Source of the DNA: an uncultured Pseudomonadota bacterium
Lineage (GTDB): Bacteria; Myxococcota_A; UBA9042; CAIXZC01
DNA length: 10,771 nt
Reading direction: 5' to 3'
Assembly (NCBI GenBank): GCA_937876385.1
Contig: CALFHQ010000499.1
Location: forward strand, 1-10,771
Of the stretch, positions 1 to 6,439 are shown piece after piece. A model generated the notes under the pieces. That model did not search any database. It had not been told where the DNA came from and saw only the letters and a program-made list of their open reading frames with translations. Position 1 is the first letter of the stretch; each line of letters begins with the position of its first letter. Both the position numbers and the translations under genes were made by a program.

Positions 1-1271
1 GCTACCTTGAGCACCTGGCTGAACTGAGTTCCGGAACCGAGCTACTCGACATTTTGTGGCGGTTGTACGAAAGCGCTGTGGCCATGGAAGACATCGAAGG
101 GGCTCAGTCCTACCTGGGCCAGGTCCTTGATGAGGCGCCAAACGACGAGCGGGCACAGCAGGCTCGAATCGACCTGCTTCGGAAGGGAGACGACCTTCAC
201 GGGTTGGTTTCTGCCTTCGAGGAGCGGGCCAGTGAAGCGCAGACGTTGGAGGAACGGATCGAGTTGTGGCTGAAGGCCGCTACCATCTTGTCTGAGGAGT
301 TAACGGACGCCGACGGGGCGCTGGAGCTCCTGGCGCAGATTTTGGACGAGGTGCCTGATCACCTGGAGGCGTTGAAGAAGAAAGCCCTGCTCCTCATCCA
401 GCACAAGCGGTTTGAAGATGCGGTGGAGGTCTACGAGCTCATCGCCGAAGCCACCCAAGGGGAGGAACGAGCCGCCGCATTCCGCAGCGCCCTCCGTCTG
501 GCTGCCGACAAGTTGAAGGATTGGGAATTGGTAGAGCTTCATGCAGGCGAGTTGCTGGAATCAGCTCCCCACGACAGCGAGACGGTGGAGCTCATGCTGG
601 ACGCTCTGGAGCACCTTGAAAAGCACGACGCTTTGGGCGAGTTGCTGTTGCAAGAAGTTGCGGAAGCTACGGAGCCTGGCAAGGAAGCGGGCTTCAGCCG
701 GCGCCTGGCAGCGCTCTACGAGGGTCCCCTCAAGGACGAAGACGACGCAGCGAGTTGGCTCCAACGAGCCTTCAATGTGGAACCCACCACAGAGGTTGCA
801 GACAAGCTCCTGGCCTGGTACCGAAAGACCGGAGACATGGGGCAGGTCGTCCTCCTCCTGGAGTGGAAAGTGGACTTCCTGGCAGCGAAGCGACGCACTC
901 GGGATATCCCGGCATTGCTGGTGGAGCTCGGCGAGTTGCATCAAGCTGAAGGAAATGAAGCCCTGGCTCTGGAGGCTTATGAGAGGGCGGTGGAGACTGA
1001 TGGTACGCACTTGCCGGCGATTTACCGACGAGCGATGCTGCTGGTGGAAGACGAAAGTCGACGGGAGGAGGCTCTGGGAGCTTTCCAAACGCTGATGCTT
1101 CGAGTCAACGACCTGGAGAGCGACAAGCAGCGCACGGATGTCTACCTGCAATTGGCGCGGATTTATGCAGAGAGCGGAGAGGGCAAGCGAGCTAAGGGCT
1201 ACCTGAACCGTCTGCTTGCGCTGGATGAAAACCACGCTGAAGCCAAGGCCCTGCTGGAAACCCTGGGATAA
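1..1271 (+). CDS. TPR-repeat protein, 5'-truncated by the window edge
   Basis: The reading frame is open to the first base (codons from position 3 read YLEHLAELSS and so on), so the TTG at 54 is not a real start and the N-terminus lies outside the window. The visible 422 residues are almost entirely paired amphipathic helices rich in Leu, Ala and Glu. TPR-like units are clearest around nt 354-452 (PDHLEALKKKALLLI, then FEDAVEVYELI), nt 906-1097 (LLVELGELHQAEGNEALALE) and nt 1134-1244 (VYLQLARIYAESGEGKRAKG). TPR arrays are protein-protein scaffolds, and no catalytic motif is visible in this part. Whether it is cytoplasmic or exported cannot be told without the N-terminus. The stop is TAA at 1269-1271, and 450 bases without a gene follow, so it is probably the last gene of its unit. 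Proteins of this type are common and long in Myxococcota-like genomes. The specific role is unknown. Confidence 0.85.
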   Translation, partial: YLEHLAELSSGTELLDILWRLYESAVAMEDIEGAQSYLGQVLDEAPNDERAQQARIDLLRKGDDLHGLVSAFEERASEAQTLEERIELWLKAATILSEELTDADGALELLAQILDEVPDHLEALKKKALLLIQHKRFEDAVEVYELIAEATQGEERAAAFRSALRLAADKLKDWELVELHAGELLESAPHDSETVELMLDALEHLEKHDALGELLLQEVAEATEPGKEAGFSRRLAALYEGPLKDEDDAASWLQRAFNVEPTTEVADKLLAWYRKTGDMGQVVLLLEWKVDFLAAKRRTRDIPALLVELGELHQAEGNEALALEAYERAVETDGTHLPAIYRRAMLLVEDESRREEALGAFQTLMLRVNDLESDKQRTDVYLQLARIYAESGEGKRAKGYLNRLLALDENHAEAKALLETLG

Positions 1272-1411
1272 TTCCGCCGTTGCCTGCCTCCCTTCTCTCA
1301 ATTCCACTCAACTTTAATAGGAAAGCACAAGGTCGACTTCAAGAGTCCAGTTTGGCGGAGTTCTGGAGGAAGAAGTTTGTGCGAGGGTGGGTCGGATTTT
1401 TTCTGGAGAGT

Positions 1412-1461
1412 TGTCTCAGGTGAGACAGTGTGACAGGTGAGACATGTCTCACCTGTCACAC
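1412..1461. repeat. Perfect 34-base palindrome with an overlapping-motif flanking dyad
   Basis: Positions 1428-1444 (GTGTGACAGGTGAGACA) are followed directly by their exact reverse complement at 1445-1461, giving a 34-base perfect palindrome with no spacer. Immediately to its left, 1412-1427 is a second dyad: TGTCTCA, two G, then TGAGACA. The 11-mer CAGGTGAGACA occurs at 1417-1427 and again at 1434-1444, 17 bases apart, and inverted at 1445-1455. No T-run follows, so it does not look like an intrinsic terminator. It could be a cooperative operator for a dimeric repressor, a REP/REPIN-like dispersed repeat, or a cruciform-forming element. The sequence alone does not decide between these. Confidence 0.85.
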
Positions 1462-1663
1462 CCCTCTCACCCGTTCCACGAACTTTTCCCCATCTGCATC
1501 AGAGTGACATCCCATGCGTCCCATTCATGTGTTGTTACTCGTCATCAGCAAGAAAGGGAAGGACGGGGTGAGGATTTGAAGCGGTGGGTTCAGGCTGGTC
1601 CCCACCCCGCCCTTGTACCTACTTAAGGGGAAAGAGTCGTGCCAAGATCGATAGGCGGCCGTT

Positions 1664-1693
1664 TTGCCTTGTGCCCCATCCCTATGCTATGCT
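1664..1693 (+). promoter_or_regulatory. Candidate sigma-70 promoter for the kinase operon
   Basis: TTGCCT at 1664-1669 and TATGCT at 1688-1693 are 18 bases apart and each match the housekeeping consensus at 4 of 6 positions. A start near 1700 would give a leader of about 24 bases that carries the GGAGG at 1712-1716. A second TATGCT at 1683-1688 overlaps but is badly spaced from the -35. The call is by eye, and the housekeeping consensus of this lineage may differ. Confidence 0.35.
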
Positions 1694-1723
1694 GGCGACG
1701 CGATTTCTGGTGGAGGTTTTCAC

Positions 1724-3568
1724 ATGGTCCAAGGTCTTGTATTTCTGATGACTCTGGCCCTCGCTCAGGGAGCCATGCCCCCTGGCGAGGAGTCCACCCC
1801 TTACGGCGACTGCGTAGTGTTGGGTGCTTCCGAGAGAAGCAACGAGGTGCTCGTGGCGCAGCAGGTATCGGAAAACGTCGCTCGCCTGGTTGTCTGGGAC
1901 AAGGACCTCAAGGAGATTGGGGAAGACACAGCCCCCTATCCTTGGAAACGAGGGACCGCTGACCTGGGTCGAGTCAAACAAGTCAGGCAGCTCCTCAAGA
2001 AGCACAACATGAAGGCAGTGGAGAAGGGAGAAGTCGAGCATGGCAAGAAGGCCATGGTGTCGCTGCGTTACGAACCCCAGCGCAAGGTGGCGGTGCTGGT
2101 TCTGTCCGATTCCGAGCGAGAGCTTGATTCCTTTTCTCGCAAGGCCCGCCTGAAATTGCGGGTGACCTGGCGGACTGACGGCAAGCGTCTGTTCCTCAGC
2201 GGCTACACGGGGACGACGGGATTCTTCAAGCAGTTTTCTTTGAAGCCTGGCAAGGCATTGGCCCGTGACCGGATACGAGAAACCTACCTCACGGAAGCCC
2301 GGTTGTTCTTGAAGGAGCAGCGGTACCGACGCTGCGCCCAGCAGTCGAAGGCAGCTCTCGGCTATGGAAAGACGGCTGAGTCCTACTATCTACTGGCGGT
2401 GGCGGAAGCGTATCGACAGCGCTGGGAGGACAGCCGCAAGGCGTTGCGCAGTCTTGAGGCGCTGGCCAAGACGGAAGCCGGGCCATGGCTGAGGATGCTC
2501 CTGCAGAGCCCCCTGGTGCGGGAAGCCACGTTGCGTGAACTGGACATCAACGGGGATCGAGAGTTGACTTTCAAGGCGTCGAAGGGATTTGAAGGGACCT
2601 CTGTGTGGGTGAAGATAAAGGACAAGTCGGGCACCACCGTCGCCGCTTTCAAGCCAACCAACGGCAACACCTATCATCGTGGGGAGGTTTTCACCTACCA
2701 GATGTCGAAGCTGTTGGGCACCGAGGGGATGTACCCGGTGACGATTCTCTACGAGTTGGACAAGAAGGGATGTGACAAGCTGGTGAAGTCCCTGAAAGGG
2801 GCGAAATACAAGGGGATGAAGGAGCGCAACCGCAAGCTCATCATCGGACATTGCCAGAAGGGGCACAAGCTTGAAGGGGCGGTCAAGGAGTGGGTCAGCG
2901 ATTTTCAGTTCCTGGGGGCTATCGGAACCCAGAAGAAGTTGAAGAAGCACTCCATCTATCGCAACGTCACCCGGAAGGGGGCGAGGCCTGAGTCGGGAAA
3001 GGAAGTGAAGGTTCGCCAGATCACTCGGCTGTACAAGCCGGACCGCTGCAAGAAGGCGACATACATGGGGACACTTGACCAGGCTCAGTTTGCCAGAGAC
3101 TTGAGTGACATGATGGTGATGGACGTCCTCAATGCCAACGAAGACCGATTCCCGGGCGCCAACGTCGACTTCAAGTCGCTGGAGAAGGCTTCGGAAGACA
3201 AGGATTGCGTCTTCGATTTCGGCAAGTCCCGTCTGTTTTCCCTGGACAACGGCGCCACTTTCAAGGGGAGCTACTCGAACGGATGGGTGGACCTGAAACA
3301 GCGAGTTGGCATCAGCCGGTTCCGGAAAGGCACCTACCGCAACCTCAAGAAGTTGCAGCAGTTCATCGAGAAGAAGCGCAAGGCACCTACCTTCCTGCGA
3401 CGCTGGGGGATTCACTCCATTGAGGGTCTGTGGAAGTTCCTGGCCCTGGACAAGGGAGACGACCACAAGCGTCGAAAGAACCCGCACAAGCTGTTCATCA
3501 CCAACTTGAACAACGTACTCGGCTACATGGAGAAGTACGTAAACGACCGATTCGCATGGTTCGACTAG
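1724..3568 (+). CDS. Exported protein with C-terminal FAM20/HipA-like atypical kinase domain
   Basis: The product is 614 aa. The ATG at 1724 is chosen because GGAGG lies 7 bases upstream and a hydrophobic leader follows (MVQGLVFLMTLALAQGA, likely cut after ALA or just beyond). An in-frame TTG at 1664 has no ribosome binding site and would bury that leader. Residues 24-180 are unassigned. Residues about 187-250 form TPR-like helices. From about 290 the order of elements matches FAM20-type kinases: WVKIKDKSGTTVAAFKP with candidate ATP-binding K310, a helix with E321 (RGEVFTYQMSKLLG), DLSDMMVMDVLNANEDRF with candidate catalytic D474, and FSLDNGATFKG with candidate metal-binding D508. A basic C-terminal helical tail follows. 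The DRHH/DRHxxN histidine is replaced by Phe (DRF), and an extra DFG sits at 498-500. Known: FAM20 proteins phosphorylate secreted proteins or glycans, and HipA and PI3/4 kinases share the fold. Inferred: kinase activity outside the cytoplasm. The substrate is unknown. Confidence 0.6.
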   Translation: MVQGLVFLMTLALAQGAMPPGEESTPYGDCVVLGASERSNEVLVAQQVSENVARLVVWDKDLKEIGEDTAPYPWKRGTADLGRVKQVRQLLKKHNMKAVEKGEVEHGKKAMVSLRYEPQRKVAVLVLSDSERELDSFSRKARLKLRVTWRTDGKRLFLSGYTGTTGFFKQFSLKPGKALARDRIRETYLTEARLFLKEQRYRRCAQQSKAALGYGKTAESYYLLAVAEAYRQRWEDSRKALRSLEALAKTEAGPWLRMLLQSPLVREATLRELDINGDRELTFKASKGFEGTSVWVKIKDKSGTTVAAFKPTNGNTYHRGEVFTYQMSKLLGTEGMYPVTILYELDKKGCDKLVKSLKGAKYKGMKERNRKLIIGHCQKGHKLEGAVKEWVSDFQFLGAIGTQKKLKKHSIYRNVTRKGARPESGKEVKVRQITRLYKPDRCKKATYMGTLDQAQFARDLSDMMVMDVLNANEDRFPGANVDFKSLEKASEDKDCVFDFGKSRLFSLDNGATFKGSYSNGWVDLKQRVGISRFRKGTYRNLKKLQQFIEKKRKAPTFLRRWGIHSIEGLWKFLALDKGDDHKRRKNPHKLFITNLNNVLGYMEKYVNDRFAWFD

Positions 3569-4446
3569 CCCACTTCAGAGGAACCGTCCGGGCCCAAAGA
3601 GAAGGGGAGCCTCTCCTCTCCTGGGTTCGTGAGGTCACCGGTTGGTCTCAGAACAAAGCCCGAGAGTTGGTTCGTCAGGGAAAGGTCTATCTGGACGGCG
3701 AACCTGCTCTGGCTCCCTTTGACCCCGTCGCCAGTGGGGCCGAGGTCTCCATCGACACCAATCGCAAGAAGGTGAGAGCTCTCCCCGACTTCGACGAAAC
3801 CCAAGTTCTTTATCGAGATGCGACCCTGGTGATCGTCAACAAACCCCCTTCGATGGCAAGCGTTCCTCCGACTCGAACGGGGGAGCCCACCCTTCTTGAC
3901 CACCTAGTCCGCTTGATGAAGCCTCAACGTCCAACCCCCCTCCATCGCCTGGATGCGGAGACATCCGGGCTCATGGTGTTTGGTGTGGAGGGGGGAGACC
4001 TCGAGACCATGCGCAGACGGTTTCGTCGCCACGAGATTGACAGAAGATACTACGCCGTTGTCCTGGGAAACCCGGTTGAAGGTGTGCTGGAAGATGACAT
4101 TGATGTGACTCGAGAGCGGTTTGGTGGGGAGCCGACGGTTCGCCACGCCGTGACGCACGTCTCGGTAGTCACTCGAGGCGGACCCTACACCTTGGTGGAG
4201 TGCCGCCCCAAAACCGGGCGTTGGCATCAGCTTCGCATCCAGCTTTCCCTCCACGGCACTCCCATCGTTGGAGAGAAGGAGCACATTCCCCCTGCTCTTG
4301 AAGTCCCATGGAGCCGTCGCCAGGGGCTGGCGTTGCACTCTTTTCATCTGGCCCTGGAGCATCCAACCACGGGACAACAACTTCAATGGACCACCCCCGT
4401 CCCGGAACGCTTGAAACGCCTCTTGCAACAGGACGCTGACCGATGA
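3556..4446 (+). CDS. RluA-family pseudouridine synthase with S4 domain
   Basis: The 296-aa enzyme is predicted to convert a specific uridine of rRNA or tRNA to pseudouridine in the cytoplasm. An S4-type RNA-binding segment spans about residues 15-75 (SQNKARELVRQGKVYLDG). The catalytic core starts near 85 with LYRDATLVIVNKP, carries the family signature HRLDAETSGLMVF with catalytic D133, and ends with TGRWHQLRIQLSLHGTPIVG at 220-239. The length suits the RluA/C/D group. The usual GDxxYG after the last motif is replaced by GEKEHIPP, so the target site cannot be assigned. The ATG at 3556 overlaps the kinase gene by 13 bases and no good ribosome binding site is close, which suggests coupled translation. 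An in-frame upstream CTG at 3430 lies deep inside the kinase gene and is rejected. The ATGA overlap with the next gene supports an operon. Confidence 0.88.
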   Translation: MVRLAHFRGTVRAQREGEPLLSWVREVTGWSQNKARELVRQGKVYLDGEPALAPFDPVASGAEVSIDTNRKKVRALPDFDETQVLYRDATLVIVNKPPSMASVPPTRTGEPTLLDHLVRLMKPQRPTPLHRLDAETSGLMVFGVEGGDLETMRRRFRRHEIDRRYYAVVLGNPVEGVLEDDIDVTRERFGGEPTVRHAVTHVSVVTRGGPYTLVECRPKTGRWHQLRIQLSLHGTPIVGEKEHIPPALEVPWSRRQGLALHSFHLALEHPTTGQQLQWTTPVPERLKRLLQQDADR

Positions 4447-6176
4447 ACGCAACCGTTGTCTGGCTGATATGGCAATTTCTACTTCCGATTTCTCAAGGTG
4501 CGATTGCGGACCAAACGCTGTCCGATGCGGAACTCCTTGAGCGATATTCCGTGGTTGGAGAGGGACCGTGCACCGTGGTTTCCATCGCGCACGCCTACGC
4601 CGACCTCGTGGAAGACGGGCTGGCGGGGGATGAAGTCCTCACCGTCCCTGTGAACTTGTTGAAAGCCCCGCTGGCTCTCCTGGACTCCATTCCCTTGTCG
4701 GACCGCCCTCCAGAATTTCACGATGCGTACCTCCACGCGTGCGTCAACCTGGCTCGGTATTGTCAACTCCACGAGCGCCTGGGGCGTTTGTCCCCAGGGT
4801 TGTGCAGCATGGAACCCAAGGAGGACTCCTCCAGTCCCCAGGGACGCTGCGATTCCCTGGCGGAGGCGGTGGGAGTCCGGGAGGAGCTTTTCTGCCCCTC
4901 TACGCTCTACCTGGCCACTCGTGGAATCCGTGGAAAGGGCATTCTGGAGAAGGTGGAGGCAGCGTGCGACACCCAGACTCTGGCGTTGGTGGAGTTGGAG
5001 GTCTATCTGAGGCTTCCAAACAGAAACCTGGCCGAAGAGGTTGTGGCCTTTCGCTCCCTTCCTCCTTTCCTCGACGACTACGCCAACAGCGTAGTGGGGA
5101 CAATGGCTCGACGTCGCGCAGCTCGGACATCGGAGCCTCCCAGCCCCTGTGCGGCAGCTTTACTGCAATGGTGGTCCGGGGGATCCCTGGAGGACATGGT
5201 GCCCCCCAACGACTGTGCCGTTGTGTCCCTTCTGAAGGATGCCTCTCAGCTTTTGTGCGGCGGTGAGCCGGCTGTACTCTCTTCCCTGTGGCTCCATCCC
5301 TCGGTCACTGCAAGCCCGAGGCTGTCTCGATTTCTCCTCCTGGAGTGGGCCAGAAGGAATCTGACAGGAGATCAGATGCTTGCCTTCCTCGACGCAGCCC
5401 TCACCCGAGATTGGGGCAAACAGCGCTGGGAAGCGACCACCGATACGGCGCTGACCCTTCTTTACAGCAAGCCCGATGACTTGAGCAGAATTCCCCTCCA
5501 GATGGCGAGAGTCCTTCTGGAATCGGTGGAGAGATTGGGGGTGGAAAACCCTGTGGCGAAGGTTCGCAGTGCGTTGTACAAGCTGTGCCTGGACGCAATG
5601 GTCCGCCTCAACAGTGACGAACCCAGCCGACCGGTGTTTGGCGGGATTCGACACAGCATGGAGGCATTGATGAAGCGTGGGGCAGCGCGCCTGGGACCGG
5701 AAGAGGCCTCCATGGCCTGGATACTGTACCTGGCGGCCACCCACCTCACGGGGTCCATCTCTTCGTCCCGAGAGACCACCATCCTCCAGCAGATTTCGTT
5801 GCTGGTTCCCGCCTACTACGCGCTGTGGTGTTCCTACTTTGTGGAGCGCAAACGACTGTGCGACGCTCACGCGGCAAGCTGCATCTGCCTGGACAATGCC
5901 CGTACCCCTCGACAACGCTCGGTGTGTCTTCTTTGGCGCAGCAAGACGCACTGGCTGGCCGGCCGAAGGGATTTTGCCCGGGCGGACCTTCGCATGGCAG
6001 GCTGGACCCCGGGGAGGGACCTTGAGGAGCGCTATCTTTGGACCAATCATCCTCGCTCCAGATTGCCCGCTCCTCTCTTCACCAAGGAGGGCCAAAGGGA
6101 AGCCAGAGGGCTCTTTTCTCCCCTCTTTCTCCTGAACCTGTTGCCACGATTGGACTTTTCAGAAACGAAGAACTAA
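4443..6176 (+). CDS. Exported cysteine-rich protein of unknown family
   Basis: I do not recognise a family for this 577-aa protein. It starts at the ATG of an ATGA overlap with the pseudouridine synthase, with AGGA 9 bases upstream. Its N-terminus is a plausible signal peptide (MNATVVWLIWQFLLPISQGAIA, cleavage likely before DQT). Sixteen cysteines are scattered through the chain (43, 100, 107, 121, 136, 151, 175, 236, 258, 272, 382, 463, 473, 480, 482, 495), fitting an oxidising, disulfide-forming compartment. No lipobox and no further membrane span are evident. The rest looks alpha-helical. The part from about 420 to 520 has helix pairs reminiscent of TPR or Sel1 repeats (MAWILYLAATHL; KTHWLAGRRDFARADLRMAG), but the match is weak. 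Being co-transcribed with an exported kinase-like protein, it may be its partner or substrate. That is inference only. Confidence 0.75.
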   Translation: MNATVVWLIWQFLLPISQGAIADQTLSDAELLERYSVVGEGPCTVVSIAHAYADLVEDGLAGDEVLTVPVNLLKAPLALLDSIPLSDRPPEFHDAYLHACVNLARYCQLHERLGRLSPGLCSMEPKEDSSSPQGRCDSLAEAVGVREELFCPSTLYLATRGIRGKGILEKVEAACDTQTLALVELEVYLRLPNRNLAEEVVAFRSLPPFLDDYANSVVGTMARRRAARTSEPPSPCAAALLQWWSGGSLEDMVPPNDCAVVSLLKDASQLLCGGEPAVLSSLWLHPSVTASPRLSRFLLLEWARRNLTGDQMLAFLDAALTRDWGKQRWEATTDTALTLLYSKPDDLSRIPLQMARVLLESVERLGVENPVAKVRSALYKLCLDAMVRLNSDEPSRPVFGGIRHSMEALMKRGAARLGPEEASMAWILYLAATHLTGSISSSRETTILQQISLLVPAYYALWCSYFVERKRLCDAHAASCICLDNARTPRQRSVCLLWRSKTHWLAGRRDFARADLRMAGWTPGRDLEERYLWTNHPRSRLPAPLFTKEGQREARGLFSPLFLLNLLPRLDFSETKN

Positions 6177-6243
6177 TGGTTTTTTCCTCTCGTCCTGGCA
6201 TGAATTTTGTTCCCCAACCCCCAAGATCCGCTAACCCCCGAAA

Positions 6244-6259
6244 TCACTACATGTAGTGC
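6244..6259. promoter_or_regulatory. NrdR-box-like operator 1
   Basis: The central 14 bases, CACTACATGTAGTG at 6245-6258, form a perfect palindrome. The 16-base site fits the NrdR box pattern acaCwAtATaTwGtgt at most positions. It lies upstream of a ribonucleotide reductase gene, the usual NrdR target, and is paired with a second site. Confidence 0.6.
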
Positions 6260-6276
6260 CTCACGACGAATTTACC

Positions 6277-6292
6277 TCGCTATATATGGTAT
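6277..6292. promoter_or_regulatory. NrdR-box-like operator 2
   Basis: CTATATATGG at 6280-6289 matches the core of the NrdR box, but the outer positions (tcg and tat) do not. Its centre is 33 bases from that of box 1, leaving 17 bases between the two 16-base sites. That is about three helical turns, the arrangement known for tandem NrdR boxes. It is weaker than box 1 and is supported mainly by its spacing. Confidence 0.5.
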
Positions 6293-6300
6293 ATTTTTTC

Positions 6301-6328
6301 TTGACGAGATCCCGGATCGACGTAGCAT
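6301..6328 (+). promoter_or_regulatory. Candidate sigma-70 promoter for nrdJ
   Basis: TTGACG at 6301-6306 (5 of 6 matches) and TAGCAT at 6323-6328 (4 of 6) are 16 bases apart. The expected start near 6335 leaves a leader of about 105 bases. Both NrdR-like boxes would lie upstream, centred near -83 and -50. An alternative is that the AT-rich TATATATGGTATATT around 6281-6295 contains the -10, which would place box 2 on the promoter itself and suit repression better, but no good -35 is seen for it. Confidence 0.4.
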
Positions 6329-6340
6329 CGTTTCCTGGAT
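6309..6340. promoter_or_regulatory. Imperfect dyad in the nrdJ control region
   Basis: ATCCCGGA at 6309-6316 pairs with TCCTGGAT at 6333-6340 with a single mismatch, and CGA at 6318-6320 can pair with TCG at 6328-6330 inside the loop. It overlaps the candidate promoter spacer and -10. It could be an operator at the DNA level or, if transcription starts further upstream, a leader hairpin. It may also be chance. Confidence 0.25.
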
Positions 6341-6439
6341 GGGGAAGCGACCCGTGTTTTTAGGTCCGACCCGCCGGAAGGAAAAAACAAGAAACAACGA
6401 AAATATAATAGTCTGGCATGTGCCTGTACGGGGGAGTCT

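Larger units (their letters stand above)
1272..1723. other. Gene-free stretch of 450 bases between two + strand genes
   Basis: No convincing coding sequence lies here. The only ORF of note, at 1444-1626, starts inside the palindrome, has no ribosome binding site and encodes a low-complexity His/Ser-rich peptide. The stretch holds the 34-base palindrome with its flanking dyad (1412-1461). It also holds a 7-base inverted pair, CGGGGTG at 1564-1570 and CACCCCG at 1603-1609, that could fold into a weak hairpin. A candidate promoter and ribosome binding site precede the gene at 1724. No hairpin followed by a T-run is seen after the TAA at 1271. Confidence 0.7.

Noticed and set aside
561..1307. 248-codon minus-strand frame opposite the TPR gene
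   Set aside because: It is antisense to a clear TPR array, with no ribosome binding site or domain.
1444..1626. 60-aa ORF beginning inside the palindrome
   Set aside because: It has no ribosome binding site and a low-complexity His/Ser-rich N-terminus, and its start codon is part of the inverted repeat.
2390..3487. 365-codon open frame on the minus strand opposite the kinase gene
   Set aside because: The + strand frame has a ribosome binding site, a signal peptide and conserved motifs. The antisense frame has no recognisable domain and is a composition shadow.
5160..6095. 311-codon minus-strand frame opposite the cysteine-rich exported protein
   Set aside because: The + strand gene has the ATGA coupling and a signal peptide. 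The antisense translation shows no domain.
6180..6186. T-run just after the stop at 6176 as an intrinsic terminator
   Set aside because: No stable stem precedes it; only a 4-base pairing (AAAC with GTTT) is possible.
6340..6400. Partial likeness to a cobalamin riboswitch core (GGGAA, then CCCGCC about 23 bases later) in the nrdJ leader
   Set aside because: The GGTG/TCC pairing and the conserved ACTG after CCCGC are missing, the leader is short for this class, and B12 repression of a B12-dependent enzyme would be counter-logical. A covariance-model search (Rfam cobalamin) would settle it.
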